Part shown: positions 51,443 to 59,755 of the stretch, piece after piece
Position numbering within the stretch: the first letter of the stretch is position 1
How the letters are laid out: each line of letters opens with the position of its first letter
DNA from: Alphaproteobacteria bacterium
Lineage (GTDB): Bacteria; Pseudomonadota; Alphaproteobacteria; Reyranellales; Reyranellaceae
Length of the DNA: 64,000 nt
Direction: 5' to 3'
Assembly (NCBI GenBank): GCA_016869975.1
Contig: VGCZ01000020.1
Span: forward strand, 1 to 64,000
Notes under the pieces: model-generated
Seen by the model: the letters and a program-made list of their open reading frames with translations, nothing else
Databases searched by the model: none
What the model was told of the DNA's origin: nothing
Made by a program: the position numbers and the translations under genes

Positions 51443-52333
51443 ATGTTCCCGGGATTCGAGCGGCGCCGTGCCCGCGTGCCCATGGCAGGCGGGCAGGGCG
51501 AGATCCACTACGTGATGGGCGGCAAGGGGCCGCCTGTGCTGATGCTGCACGGCCATCCGCAGACGTTGTTCATGTGGCACAAGGTGGCGCCCGTGCTGGC
51601 CGAGCGCTTTACGATCGTCTGCGCCGATCTGCGCGGCTATGGCGACAGCGACAAGCCCGAAGGCGACGACAAGCACGAGACGTACTGCAAGCGCGCCATG
51701 GCGGCCGACATGGTGGCGCTGATGCGCGCGCTTGGCTTCGAGCGCTTCGCGCTGGTCGGGCACGATCGCGGTGGCCGGGTGGGACATAGGCTGTGCCTCG
51801 ACCATCCCGACGCCGTGCGCCTCTTCGTGCCGATCGACATTTCACCCACGCTGACGATCTACGAGGCGACCAACCGCGAACTGGCGACGCGCTACTTCCA
51901 TTGGTTCTTCCTGATTCAGCCCTATCCATTCCCGGAGAAGCTGATCGAGCACGACATTGACTTCTACATGCCCTGGATGCTGGGCCAGCGCTGGCGCGCG
52001 CCGATCGTGCACGAGCCGGCGGCGATCGCCGAGTATATCCGCTGCGCCAAGCTGCCCGGCACGATCCACGCCATGTGCGAGGACTACCGCGCCGCCGACA
52101 GCATCGACCTCGAGCACGATCGCGCTGATCTCGCGCCCGATGGAAAGCGCACGCGCTGCCCGATCCACGCGCTGTGGGCCGAGAACGGCATGATCGCCAA
52201 GATGTTCAATCCGATCGTCGATTTCGCGCCCTGGGCGGCGGCGGCGATCACAGGCAAGGCGCTGCCCGGCGGCCACTACCTGCCCGAGGAGTCCTCACGC
52301 CAGGTGATTGACGAACTGCACCGCATCCTCTAG
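51443..52333 (+). CDS. Haloacetate (fluoroacetate) dehalogenase-like alpha/beta hydrolase
   Basis: This 296-residue alpha/beta hydrolase has an Asp nucleophile: Asp108 in GHDRGGR, not the Ser of esterases. Arg109 and Arg112 in the same motif bind the substrate carboxylate. Asp132 and His278 (GGHYLPEE) complete the triad. His153-Trp154 in YFHWFFL and Tyr215 in MCEDYRA match the halide-pocket residues of the Rhodopseudomonas fluoroacetate dehalogenase RPA1163. That enzyme hydrolyses fluoroacetate or chloroacetate to glycolate. Epoxide hydrolases share the fold, but the DRGGR, HW and CEDYRA set argues for the dehalogenase. It lies in the dehydrogenase-hydratase run; activity is inferred from residues only. 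Confidence 0.82.
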   Translation: MFPGFERRRARVPMAGGQGEIHYVMGGKGPPVLMLHGHPQTLFMWHKVAPVLAERFTIVCADLRGYGDSDKPEGDDKHETYCKRAMAADMVALMRALGFERFALVGHDRGGRVGHRLCLDHPDAVRLFVPIDISPTLTIYEATNRELATRYFHWFFLIQPYPFPEKLIEHDIDFYMPWMLGQRWRAPIVHEPAAIAEYIRCAKLPGTIHAMCEDYRAADSIDLEHDRADLAPDGKRTRCPIHALWAENGMIAKMFNPIVDFAPWAAAAITGKALPGGHYLPEESSRQVIDELHRIL

Positions 52334-52371
52334 GCCCGCGCCCGCAGCTGCTCCGTCTCAGGAGGAAACCC

Positions 52372-53358
52372 ATGATCTCGCGCCGTCTCATCGCCGCCGC
52401 CACGGCCGCCGTTGTCCTAGGCCTCTCGGGCCAGGCCTTGGCCCAGGCCAACTATCCCGCCAAGACCATCACCGTGGTCGTGCCCTTCGCGGCGGGCGGC
52501 CCGACCGACGCGCTGGCGCGTATCCTCAGCGCCAAGATGTCCGAGAAGCTCGGCCAGCAGATCATCGTCGACAATGTCGGCGGCGCCGGCGGCACCATCG
52601 GCGTCGCCAAGGCCGCGCGCGCGGCCCCCGACGGCTACACGCTGGCCTTTACCCACATGGGCACGCTGGCGGTCAACATCGCGCTCTACAAGTCGCTACC
52701 CTACGACAGCGTGAAGGATTTCGAGCCGATCGGGCTGGGCGGCACCAACCCGATGGTGCTGGTGGCCAAGAAGGGCCTGCCGGTGAAGGACTTCAAGGAA
52801 TTTGCCGCCTATGTGAAGGCCAACGAAGCCAAGGTGCAGTACGGCATGGCCGGTATCGGCGCGGCCTCGCATCTGGGCGGTCTGATGCTCAACAGCATGA
52901 TGAAGGTCAACGTGCTGGAGATCCCCTACAGGGGCACCGCACCGGCGCTGAACGATCTCGTCGCCGGCCAGTTCGATTACATGGTCGACCAGGCAGTCAA
53001 CGTACTGGCGCAGATCAAGGGCGGCAACATCATGGCGCTGGGCGTGTCGACCAAGAAGCGGCTCGACGTGCTACCCGACGTGCCGACGATCGACGAGGCC
53101 GGCCTGCCGGGCTACGAGGTTGAGATCTGGAACGGCTTCTTTGCGCCCAAGGGCACGCCCAAGGCGATCATCGACAAGCTCAACGCCGTGCTGACCGAGA
53201 CCCTGGCCGATCCGGCGATCAGCAAACGCCTGGCCGAGCTCGCCGTCGTCGTCCCGGGCAAGGCCGAGTCGACGCCCGAGGCGTTGGCCGCGACGCTCAA
53301 GGCCTCAATCGACAAGTGGGTGCCGGCAGTGCGGGCCGCCGGCGTGAAACCGGAATGA
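52372..53358 (+). CDS. Tripartite tricarboxylate transporter substrate-binding protein (TctC/Bug family)
   Basis: This periplasmic solute-binding protein of 328 residues has a signal peptide (AAATAAVVLGLSGQALA, cleaved before QANYP). The mature start YPAKTITVVVPFAAGGPTDA is the carboxylate-binding Bug signature, followed by VDNVGGAGGTIGVAKAARAA and GYTLAFTHMGT. These proteins bind dicarboxylates, amino acids or aromatic acids for TctAB uptake or serve as sensors. No tctA or tctB is nearby, as is usual for the many orphan Bug proteins. Position after the dehalogenase-like gene suggests it delivers that pathway's acid substrate. AGGAGG precedes the ATG. Confidence 0.93.
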   Translation: MISRRLIAAATAAVVLGLSGQALAQANYPAKTITVVVPFAAGGPTDALARILSAKMSEKLGQQIIVDNVGGAGGTIGVAKAARAAPDGYTLAFTHMGTLAVNIALYKSLPYDSVKDFEPIGLGGTNPMVLVAKKGLPVKDFKEFAAYVKANEAKVQYGMAGIGAASHLGGLMLNSMMKVNVLEIPYRGTAPALNDLVAGQFDYMVDQAVNVLAQIKGGNIMALGVSTKKRLDVLPDVPTIDEAGLPGYEVEIWNGFFAPKGTPKAIIDKLNAVLTETLADPAISKRLAELAVVVPGKAESTPEALAATLKASIDKWVPAVRAAGVKPE

Positions 53359-53370
53359 TCTGTTGAACTC

Positions 53371-54141
53371 ATGAGTGTCCTCAAACGCCTGATCGAAGGC
53401 TTCGTCGATTTTCGCGCCGGCTACTGGCGCGAAAATCAACCGTTGTTCGAGCGCTTGGCGCGCGAGGGGCAGCAGCCCAAGGTCCTGATCGTCGCCTGCG
53501 TCGATTCCCGGGTGGACCCTGGCATCCTCACCAGCACGAAACCGGGCGACATCTTCACCATTCGCAATGTCGCCGCGATCGTGCCGCCCTACGAGCCGGA
53601 CGGCCGCCACCACGGCACCAGCGCGGCGTTGGAGTTCGGCGTGCGTGCGCTGGGCGTCGAGCACATCGTCGTGCTGGGCCACGCGCTGTGCGGCGGCATG
53701 CGCGCACTTCTGGCCGAAGACGACGCGACGCTGGCGCAGTTCGAGTTCCTCAAGCCATGGACCGAGATTGTTCGCCGCGCCGCCGACACGGTGCGACTGG
53801 GCGCGCCCGAGCTCGATGCGGTGGCGACTCAGAAGGCGGTCGAGCAGGCCGGTGTGGTCGTCTCCATGGGTAACGTACTGACGTTCCCCTGGGTGCGCGA
53901 GAAGGTCCAAGCGGGAACCATCGCCATCCATGGCTGGCACTTCGATTTTCGCAACGGCGAGCTGTCAGCCTTCGATCCCCGCGAGGCGCGTTTCGTGCCG
54001 ATTGCCGCCGCCAGCGATCCAGAGCGGTCGATCACGTCGGGCAACGCCGAGCAGCTCGACACCGATCGTCTGCTGTCACATCTGGTAAACAATTTCCGCA
54101 CCCGCAAGCCCGGCATGATCACGGCCAGCGGCACGCTGTAG
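53371..54141 (+). CDS. Beta-class carbonic anhydrase
   Basis: This zinc enzyme interconverts carbon dioxide and bicarbonate. Ligands are Cys43 with the Asp45-Arg47 dyad (VACVDSRVDP), and His104 and Cys107 (VLGHALCGG). RNVAAIVPPYEPDG and GTSAALEFGVRALGV are the family's dimer and core segments. At 256 residues it has a C-terminal extension after GWHFDFRNGELSAFD, as in the proteobacterial type. It lies 12 bp behind the binding protein gene, so bicarbonate supply may be linked to growth on the imported acid. A hairpin ends the run at 54150. Confidence 0.95.
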   Translation: MSVLKRLIEGFVDFRAGYWRENQPLFERLAREGQQPKVLIVACVDSRVDPGILTSTKPGDIFTIRNVAAIVPPYEPDGRHHGTSAALEFGVRALGVEHIVVLGHALCGGMRALLAEDDATLAQFEFLKPWTEIVRRAADTVRLGAPELDAVATQKAVEQAGVVVSMGNVLTFPWVREKVQAGTIAIHGWHFDFRNGELSAFDPREARFVPIAAASDPERSITSGNAEQLDTDRLLSHLVNNFRTRKPGMITASGTL

Positions 54142-54149
54142 GCGTGAAA

Positions 54150-54175
54150 CGGGCGGGACCGTGTGGTCCCGCCCG
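54150..54175. terminator. Bidirectional hairpin between the carbonic anhydrase and repeat-protein genes
   Basis: CGGGCGGGACC, a GTGT loop and GGTCCCGCCCG form a perfect 11-bp stem nine bases after the carbonic anhydrase stop. A short TTTC follows on each side. Both convergent genes probably end here. Confidence 0.7.
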
Positions 54176-54182
54176 CTTTCAC

Positions 54183-54641
54183 TCAGCGCCAGCCGCGCCG
54201 GTTGGGCGAGGTGCCCGGGCCGCCGCGCGGGCCCGGCGGGTTTTCCCAGTTGGTGCCGCGACCGCCGAGCGGGCCAGGCGGATTGTTGTCACGGTCGCGG
54301 AAGTAACCGTAGCGCCGGTCGGGCGAGGCGCCGGGGCCACCACGCGGGCCGGGCGGGTTTTCCCAGTTGGTGCCGCGGCCACCAAGCGGGCCAGGCGGAT
54401 TGTTGTCACGGTCGCGGAAGTAACCGTAGCGCCGGTCGGGTGAGGCACCCGGACCACCGCGCGGGCCCGGCGGGTTTTCCCAGTTGGTACCGGGACCGCC
54501 GCGCCAGCCGGGCGGGTTGTTGTCGCGGTCGTGGAAGTAGCCCCAGCGCCGGTCGGGCGAGGCACCCGGACCACCGCGCGGGCCGGGCGGGTTCTCCCAG
54601 TTGGTGCCCGGGCCGCCACGCCAGCCCGGCGGGTTGTTGTC
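54183..54641 (-). repeat. Four direct DNA repeats of 117 bp
   Basis: Four in-frame copies encode the 39-residue units, the last being shortened to 35 codons. A marker sequence, GGGTTTTCCCAGTTGGT on the plus strand, recurs every 117 bases (54239, 54356, and onwards with small changes). Copy number may vary between strains by slippage. Confidence 0.85.
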
Positions 54642-54731
54642 GAAATCGCGGGCGACGGCCGGAGCCGTCGCGATCAGGGCGACCAGGATCGCCGAGGCAG
54701 CGGCGAGGGCGCCATTTTTGCCGAATCGCAT
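54183..54731 (-). CDS. Secreted protein of four 39-residue tandem repeats
   Basis: I do not recognise a function. After a signal peptide (ALAAASAILVALIATAPAVA, cleavage near AVA-RD), the mature 154 residues consist only of four units: residues 31-69, 70-108, 109-147 and 148-182. Each reads about DNNPPG(W/P)(R/L)GG, then (P/R)GTNWENPPGPRGGPG, then (A/T)SP(D/N)RR(W/Y)GYF. Units 1-2 have PPGWRGGPG and units 3-4 have PPGPLGGRG, suggesting duplication in pairs. Gly, Pro, Arg, Asn and Asp dominate and Cys is absent, so an unstructured or extended surface or periplasmic protein is likely. AAGGAG before the ATG at 54731 decides the start. Confidence 0.8.
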   Translation of the reverse strand: MRFGKNGALAAASAILVALIATAPAVARDFDNNPPGWRGGPGTNWENPPGPRGGPGASPDRRWGYFHDRDNNPPGWRGGPGTNWENPPGPRGGPGASPDRRYGYFRDRDNNPPGPLGGRGTNWENPPGPRGGPGASPDRRYGYFRDRDNNPPGPLGGRGTNWENPPGPRGGPGTSPNRRGWR

Positions 54732-54851
54732 GGTCCTGAACTCCTTCATGACCGCCGGAAATTCGGCTGGTCTGACAGGAGGTACGGATTGCTCAACGCG
54801 CCGATCCCCGGCGGCCAGGCGAAATTTCTCCCGGGGATGTTCAGGCGCCTC

Positions 54852-55760
54852 CTAGCGTACTAGTGGCGGCCGGCCGCCGGGCAGTCGCAGCAGGTCGGTC
54901 GCCAGCGCCGTGCCGGCGAGGATCAGCGGGCCGCCCAGCAGCAGGCCGGGGCGGATGCGCTCGTCGAGCAACAGGACCGCCCACAGCGCGCCGAACAGCG
55001 GGATGAGGTAGGTGACGGTCATCGCCCGGGTCGGGCCGATATCGGCGATCAGGCGGAAGTTCAGCAGGTAGGCGGCGCCGGTGCACAGCACGCCCAGCGC
55101 GCCAGCGGCGAGCCAGATGGCGGGTGGCGGGAAGGCTGTCGGCGGCGACAGCGGCACCAGAGGCGCGGCCACGAGCGACGCCGCGATCATAGCCCCCAAC
55201 GCGTTGTCGAAAGCATCGGTGCGGATCGTGCGTGCCTTCAGGTAGACGCCGACCACGCCATAGAGAAATGGGGCGACCAGCGCCGCGGCCAGGGCGCTGG
55301 CGATGCGCGTGACGTCGCCCACGACCCGCGACTCCAGGATGGCTTCAGCCGACAGGATCGCCACACCGGCGAACCCGAGCATCAGCCCAAGGGCGACCGA
55401 GCGCGCGATCGGCGTGCGCAGCCACAGCGCGGCCAGCCCGGCGGTGAAGGCGGGTGCCAGCGCGTTGAACAACGCCAGCAGCGAGGCGGGCAGGGTCAGC
55501 GCGGCGTAGGCGAACAGCAGGAAGGGCAACGCGGAGTTCAGGGTGCCGACCAGCAGGAAATGGCCGGCGTCGCGCCGCGTGTTGAGCTGTCGACGCAGGA
55601 CAACGGCGACCAAGGCGAGGAACAGCGCGGCCAATCCTAGGCGCAGCGCGATCAGGGCCACGGGTCCGAGATACGGCACGGCCATGGCGACCAGCGCGAA
55701 GGAGCCGCCCCACAGTGCGCCCAAGGTCAGCAGGCGCGATGCGCTCGCGGCGTCGATCAA
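54852..55760 (-). CDS. EamA/DMT family transporter
   Basis: This 302-residue inner-membrane carrier has ten predicted segments in two repeats (LLTLGALWGGSFALVAMAVP; FLLVGTLNSALPFLLFAYAA; GALGVLCTGAAYLLNFRLIA; LLLDERIRPGLLLGGPLILA). RhtA/YdcZ-like EamA carriers mainly export amino acids and related compounds. The start is a TTG at 55760 whose last bases overlap the stop of the GST gene, so translation is coupled. Longer in-frame extensions are antisense to or overlap the GST gene and are not used. Confidence 0.85.
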   Translation of the reverse strand: MIDAASASRLLTLGALWGGSFALVAMAVPYLGPVALIALRLGLAALFLALVAVVLRRQLNTRRDAGHFLLVGTLNSALPFLLFAYAALTLPASLLALFNALAPAFTAGLAALWLRTPIARSVALGLMLGFAGVAILSAEAILESRVVGDVTRIASALAAALVAPFLYGVVGVYLKARTIRTDAFDNALGAMIAASLVAAPLVPLSPPTAFPPPAIWLAAGALGVLCTGAAYLLNFRLIADIGPTRAMTVTYLIPLFGALWAVLLLDERIRPGLLLGGPLILAGTALATDLLRLPGGRPPLVR

Positions 55761-56446
55761 TCCCGTGTCTCGTACAGCGAGTCGATCGGCGCTCGCGAGA
55801 AGCGCACGACCGGTTCGGCGAGAACGCGCGTTTCCCAGTCGCGGAATGCCGCGTCGGCGAAAGCCGTCTCGCAATACGCTTGCGCCGCCTTCGAGAGCGC
55901 GACGGCGTAAGTACGAAAGCGCGTCGCCACCGGCAGGTAGAAGGCGTCGGCCATGGAGCGGGCGCCGAACAGCCATGGTCCATCGGTGGCGTTGGCGGCG
56001 CGCAACGCCGACCACAGGCGCTCGACGCGCTCGATGTCGCGCCACGTATCCTCGGGCAGATCGGTCGCCACGCAGCGGCGGCGGATGTTCATCGGCAGGT
56101 CGCGGCGCAGGGCCGGGAAGCCGGAATGCATCTCGGCGCAGGCCGCCCGGATCACGGCGCGGCGTTCGCGATCGACGGGCAGCAACGCCCCGGGGGTTCC
56201 GCCCTCGGCCGCCCATTCGGCGATGGCGAGGCTGTCCCAGATGGTCGTGGCGCCGACCCGTAGGGCGGGCACCTTGCCGCTGGGCGAGACGGCGCGCACC
56301 GCGGTGATTCCCTCGGCGCCGTAACCCGGCTGGTCGAGCTCGATCAGCTTCTCGTCGAACGCGATGCCGGCCCAGCGCAGGCAAAGCCAGGGGCGCAGCG
56401 ACCAGCTGGAGTAGTTGCGATTGCCGATGTGGAGATGGGGTGTCAT
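55757..56446 (-). CDS. Glutathione S-transferase family protein
   Basis: This 229-residue protein has the thioredoxin-like N-terminal domain (LHIGNRNYSSWSLRPWLCLR, with Ser in the YSSWSLRPW motif). GITAVRAVSPSGKVPALRVG is the cis-Pro segment, and TTIWDSLAIAEWAAE contains the Ser that binds gamma-glutamyl. An all-helical C-terminal domain follows. It resembles the YibF/stringent-starvation-like GST group. I chose the ATG at 56446. It is the first gene of a two-gene unit with an EamA exporter, suggesting conjugation and export, which is inference. Confidence 0.9.
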   Translation of the reverse strand: MTPHLHIGNRNYSSWSLRPWLCLRWAGIAFDEKLIELDQPGYGAEGITAVRAVSPSGKVPALRVGATTIWDSLAIAEWAAEGGTPGALLPVDRERRAVIRAACAEMHSGFPALRRDLPMNIRRRCVATDLPEDTWRDIERVERLWSALRAANATDGPWLFGARSMADAFYLPVATRFRTYAVALSKAAQAYCETAFADAAFRDWETRVLAEPVVRFSRAPIDSLYETRD

Positions 56447-56586
56447 GGCGCGGCGAGCGTAGACGTGGCGCCGCTTCCATCGCAGATCGCCTGGCGCCAA
56501 TATCCGGTGGATTCGCGCCAAGTTCCGCCGCGCCGCGCGTGGCGTCCAACCTATCGACGACCGACGACAATCGATCCGGAACAGCC

Positions 56587-57600
56587 ATGCCCTTCGATCA
56601 CAGTTCCGCCCAGGCGATTCGAACGCGCCGCGATGCGCACCAGACGCGACCGCTGGCCGCCATCCTCGCCTATGACGGCCTGTGTACGTTCGAGTACGGC
56701 ATCGCGCTCGAGCTCTTCGCCTTGCCGCGACCGGAGCTCGACGTGCCGTGGTACGTCAGCCGCGTCGTCGGCGTCGACGGGCGGCGCTTGCGCGGCTCGG
56801 GTGGCGTGACAGTGGCGGCCGAGACGGACCTTGCCGGCCTGCGCGACGCGTCCCTCATCGTCTTGCCGGGCTGGCGCGATCATCGTGAACCGCCGCCGCG
56901 ACGGCTGCTCGCGGCGCTATGCGATGCGGCCGACGCCGGTACGCGGTTCTTGACGATCTGCTCCGGCGCTTTCGTGCTCGGCCATGCCGGGCTGCTCGAT
57001 GGGCGGCGCGCCACCACGCATTGGCGATACATCGACGAGCTCGAGCGGGCGTTTCCCAGGGTCAGCGTCGATCGCGCGGCGCTCTACGTCGAGGACGGCG
57101 CGATCACGACCTCGGCGGGCAGCGCCGCCGGCATCGACGCCGGTCTGGCCGTGATCCGGAATGATTTCGGCGCGCGTGTCGCGGCGATGGTCGCGCGCCG
57201 CCTGGTGATGTCACCGCATCGCGCGGGTGATCAGCCGCAATTGGTAGAGGCGCCGGTCAGCGTGCGTTCGGGCCGCACGATTTCCGCCACGCTCGATTGG
57301 GCGCGGCGCAACCTGCATCGACGGATCGGCGTGGGCGCGTTGGCCGCGCAGTCGGCGATGAGCGGCCGGTCGTTCTTCCGGCACTTCGAGGCGGCGACCG
57401 GCACGTCGCCGCTCGCCTGGCTGCGCCAGGCGCGCCTCGTGCGGGCGCGCGAACTGCTGGAGGGCACGATGCTGTCGATGGTCGAGGTGGCCCGGCAATG
57501 CGGCTTCGGCTCGCCGGAGACCTTCCGCGCCAGCTTCCGCCGCGCGCTCGGCGTCTCGCCTGCCGCCTACCGCCGCCGGTTTAGCCCGTCGCGGCCTTGA
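56587..57600 (+). CDS. GlxA/FtrA-type AraC family regulator with DJ-1/PfpI domain
   Basis: This 337-residue regulator has an N-terminal DJ-1/PfpI amidotransferase-like ligand domain (LAAILAYDGLCTFEYGIALE; the nucleophile-elbow segment FLTICSGAFVLGHAGLLDG with Cys near residue 125). The C-terminal AraC helix-turn-helix pair runs from about residue 235 (RTISATLDWARRNLHRRIGV; FRASFRRALGVSPAAYRRRF). The GlxA group regulates nitrogen-compound or glyoxylate/arginine-related metabolism. The ATG at 56587 is 140 bp from the divergent GST gene start, which it may control. Its end overlaps the convergent CoA-transferase gene by 20 bp. Confidence 0.9.
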   Translation: MPFDHSSAQAIRTRRDAHQTRPLAAILAYDGLCTFEYGIALELFALPRPELDVPWYVSRVVGVDGRRLRGSGGVTVAAETDLAGLRDASLIVLPGWRDHREPPPRRLLAALCDAADAGTRFLTICSGAFVLGHAGLLDGRRATTHWRYIDELERAFPRVSVDRAALYVEDGAITTSAGSAAGIDAGLAVIRNDFGARVAAMVARRLVMSPHRAGDQPQLVEAPVSVRSGRTISATLDWARRNLHRRIGVGALAAQSAMSGRSFFRHFEAATGTSPLAWLRQARLVRARELLEGTMLSMVEVARQCGFGSPETFRASFRRALGVSPAAYRRRFSPSRP

Positions 57601-58735
57601 TCTCGCCGTCGCTCAGGCCGAAGGAGCGCAGCACGTCCTTGGTGTTCTGGCCGAGGTCGGCGCAGAAGTTCTTCACCGAGGTGTCGGCTTCGGACATCCG
57701 GAAGGGTGCGGCCACGACCTGCAGCGTGCCACCGGCGTCGGCGACCGGCTGCAGGACACGGCGATGGGCGGTCTGCGGGTCGGCCATCACCTCGGGCACG
57801 CTGCGATAACGCGAGGCCGGCACGCCATTGGCCTCGAAGGCCGCCATGACCTCCTCGACGCTGTGCCGGGTCGACCACTTCTCCAACTCGTCGACATACT
57901 CGCCCCAATTGTTGCGGCGATCGGTGTACTTGGCGAAGCGCGGATCGGTGATCCAGTCGGGGCGGCCGGCGGCATGGCACAGGCCCTGGAATGTCTTCTC
58001 GCTCGCCACAGCCGGCATGACGTAGCCGGTCTTGGTACGCACCGGCCCGAACATCGGCCGGCTCGGCGGATCGATATGCACCTGCGTGCGCATGACCTCG
58101 CCCATCAGCACGCCGAGCATGGTCTCGACCATCGATACGTCGATCATCTGGCCGATTCCGGTGGTCTTGCGCTGATAGAGCGCCGCCATGATCGCGCCGA
58201 AGCAATAGGAGCCGCTGTTGAAGTCGGCAAAGAACACGCCGCAATTGTCGGGACGATCGCGGTCCTGCTGGTAGCTCATATGGGCGATCTCATAGCCCGA
58301 GGCGGCGTGGATCATCGGCGCGTAGGCCGGCAGTTCGGCAGACGGGCCGGTCTGGCCGTAGCCCGAGATCGCGGCGTAGATCAGATCGGGCTTGATCGCT
58401 TTCAGCTGCTCGTAGTCGAGGCCCAGCCGCTTCATCACGCCGGGGCGGAAGTTCTCGACCAGGATGTCAGCGCCGGCGACCATGCGCTTGACCGCCGCGA
58501 TCGCCGATTTGTTCTTCAGGTCGAGCACCACCGATCGTTTGCCGGCGTTGAGGTAGGTGAAGACGCCCGACGCGCCGTTCCGCAGAGGCGGGCGCGTGCG
58601 CATCATGTCGCCCTCGGGCGCTTCGATCTTGATCACTTCGGCGCCGAGATCGGCGAGCAGCCGCGTACAATGCGGCCCGGCGATCGTCGTGGTGAAATCG
58701 AGGACGCGGATACCTTGGAGCGCGTTGGTTTTCAT
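57581..58735 (-). CDS. CaiB/BaiF family (class III) CoA-transferase
   Basis: This 384-residue enzyme moves CoA between carboxylic acids through an aspartyl-CoA ester. The start GIRVLDFTTTIAGPHCTRLL and LGAEVIKIEAPEGD are the family's N-terminal Rossmann part. Catalytic Asp171 lies in CGVFFADFNSGSY, and PDLIYAAISGYGQTGPS is also typical. The interlocked dimer family includes carnitine, oxalate and succinyl-CoA:mesaconate transferases; which substrate applies here cannot be told. It follows the DMT transporter gene (58740) by four bases and is probably co-transcribed. Confidence 0.92.
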   Translation of the reverse strand: MKTNALQGIRVLDFTTTIAGPHCTRLLADLGAEVIKIEAPEGDMMRTRPPLRNGASGVFTYLNAGKRSVVLDLKNKSAIAAVKRMVAGADILVENFRPGVMKRLGLDYEQLKAIKPDLIYAAISGYGQTGPSAELPAYAPMIHAASGYEIAHMSYQQDRDRPDNCGVFFADFNSGSYCFGAIMAALYQRKTTGIGQMIDVSMVETMLGVLMGEVMRTQVHIDPPSRPMFGPVRTKTGYVMPAVASEKTFQGLCHAAGRPDWITDPRFAKYTDRRNNWGEYVDELEKWSTRHSVEEVMAAFEANGVPASRYRSVPEVMADPQTAHRRVLQPVADAGGTLQVVAAPFRMSEADTSVKNFCADLGQNTKDVLRSFGLSDGEIKAATG

Positions 58736-58739
58736 CTGT

Positions 58740-59645
58740 CTACCGTCCCAACAGAACCATCACCACGCCGCCGACCACGAGGATCGCGCCGCTGAACTCG
58801 CCCAGGCTCGGGCGCTCGTGCAGCATGTAGCGACTGGCGAGAAAGGTGAAGACCAGCTCGACCTGGCCCACGGCGCGTACCAGGGCCGGGTTCTGCAGGG
58901 CGAAGCCCAGCGCCCAGCCGGCCGAGCCCATGACGCTGGTGAAGCCGACGATGCTCGAGGTGCGCCAGCTCTTGATCACGCGGCTGACCTCGCCGGGTTC
59001 GCGCGCCAGCAGCCAGGCGCCCATTACCACGGTCTGGATGGTGTTCATCAGCGCCAGGGTGAAGATCGCCTTGATCATGAAGTCGCCGGAGGGCAGCGCC
59101 TCGATGGCCTGACGGATTCCCAGCGCGGCGACGCTGAAGAAGGTACCGGCGGCGACGCCGACCAGCGCCGCCTTCTGTGTCCAGCCCATGATGATCGAGC
59201 GCAGGCCCTTGGTATCGCCCTTTACCGACAGCACCAGCACGCCCACCAGGCAGATGGCGATGCCGACCCAGGCTAGCCAGCCGAGATGGGCGTTCAGGAA
59301 AAGCGTGCCGAACAGCGCGATCTGGATGGTCTCGGTCTTGGAGTAGGCGGTGCCGACCGTGAAGTTGCGCAGCTCGAAGGTGTAGATCAGCAGCGAGGTG
59401 GCGATGATCTGCCCCATGCCGCCCAGCGCCGCCCAGGCGACGAAGCGCCAGTCCCAGTCCGGCAGCACGCGGTTGCCCAGAGTCAGCAGCAGCACGAGCA
59501 TCAGGATCGACAACGGCGCGCCATAGACGTAGCGCACGAAGTTCGCGCCGTTGGTGCTGAGCTGGGCCTTGAGCTTCTGCTGCAGCGCGGTGCGGATGGT
59601 CTGAAACAGCGCCGCGCCGATGGTGATCGGTATCCAGAGTTCCAC
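58740..59645 (-). CDS. DMT/EamA family transporter
   Basis: This 301-residue inner-membrane protein has ten hydrophobic segments (LWIPITIGAALFQTIRTALQ; IIATSLLIYTFELRNFTVGT; RPSLGEFSGAILVVGGVVMV). The charged loop SVKGDTKGLRSIIMGWTQKA lies between the two halves. It is of the long-stem group related to sugar or metabolite carriers. It is the first gene of a pair with the CoA-transferase and may move that enzyme's acid substrate. A weak ribosome-binding site is seen. Confidence 0.83.
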   Translation of the reverse strand: MELWIPITIGAALFQTIRTALQQKLKAQLSTNGANFVRYVYGAPLSILMLVLLLTLGNRVLPDWDWRFVAWAALGGMGQIIATSLLIYTFELRNFTVGTAYSKTETIQIALFGTLFLNAHLGWLAWVGIAICLVGVLVLSVKGDTKGLRSIIMGWTQKAALVGVAAGTFFSVAALGIRQAIEALPSGDFMIKAIFTLALMNTIQTVVMGAWLLAREPGEVSRVIKSWRTSSIVGFTSVMGSAGWALGFALQNPALVRAVGQVELVFTFLASRYMLHERPSLGEFSGAILVVGGVVMVLLGR

Positions 59646-59755
59646 GCGATTCTTTCTGTCGGTCCCCTGTCGGCACTCTAGCGGGCGATCCGCCGCGCGG
59701 CGAGCCGTGCGGTCGGGCGGCTGTCATGCTAGATCGCGGGGCAGTCGGAGGACGG

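Noticed and set aside
54183-54641. CRISPR-like or minisatellite array, because of regular 117-bp repeats.
   Set aside because: The repeats are continuous with no spacers, in frame, and encode a protein with a signal peptide.
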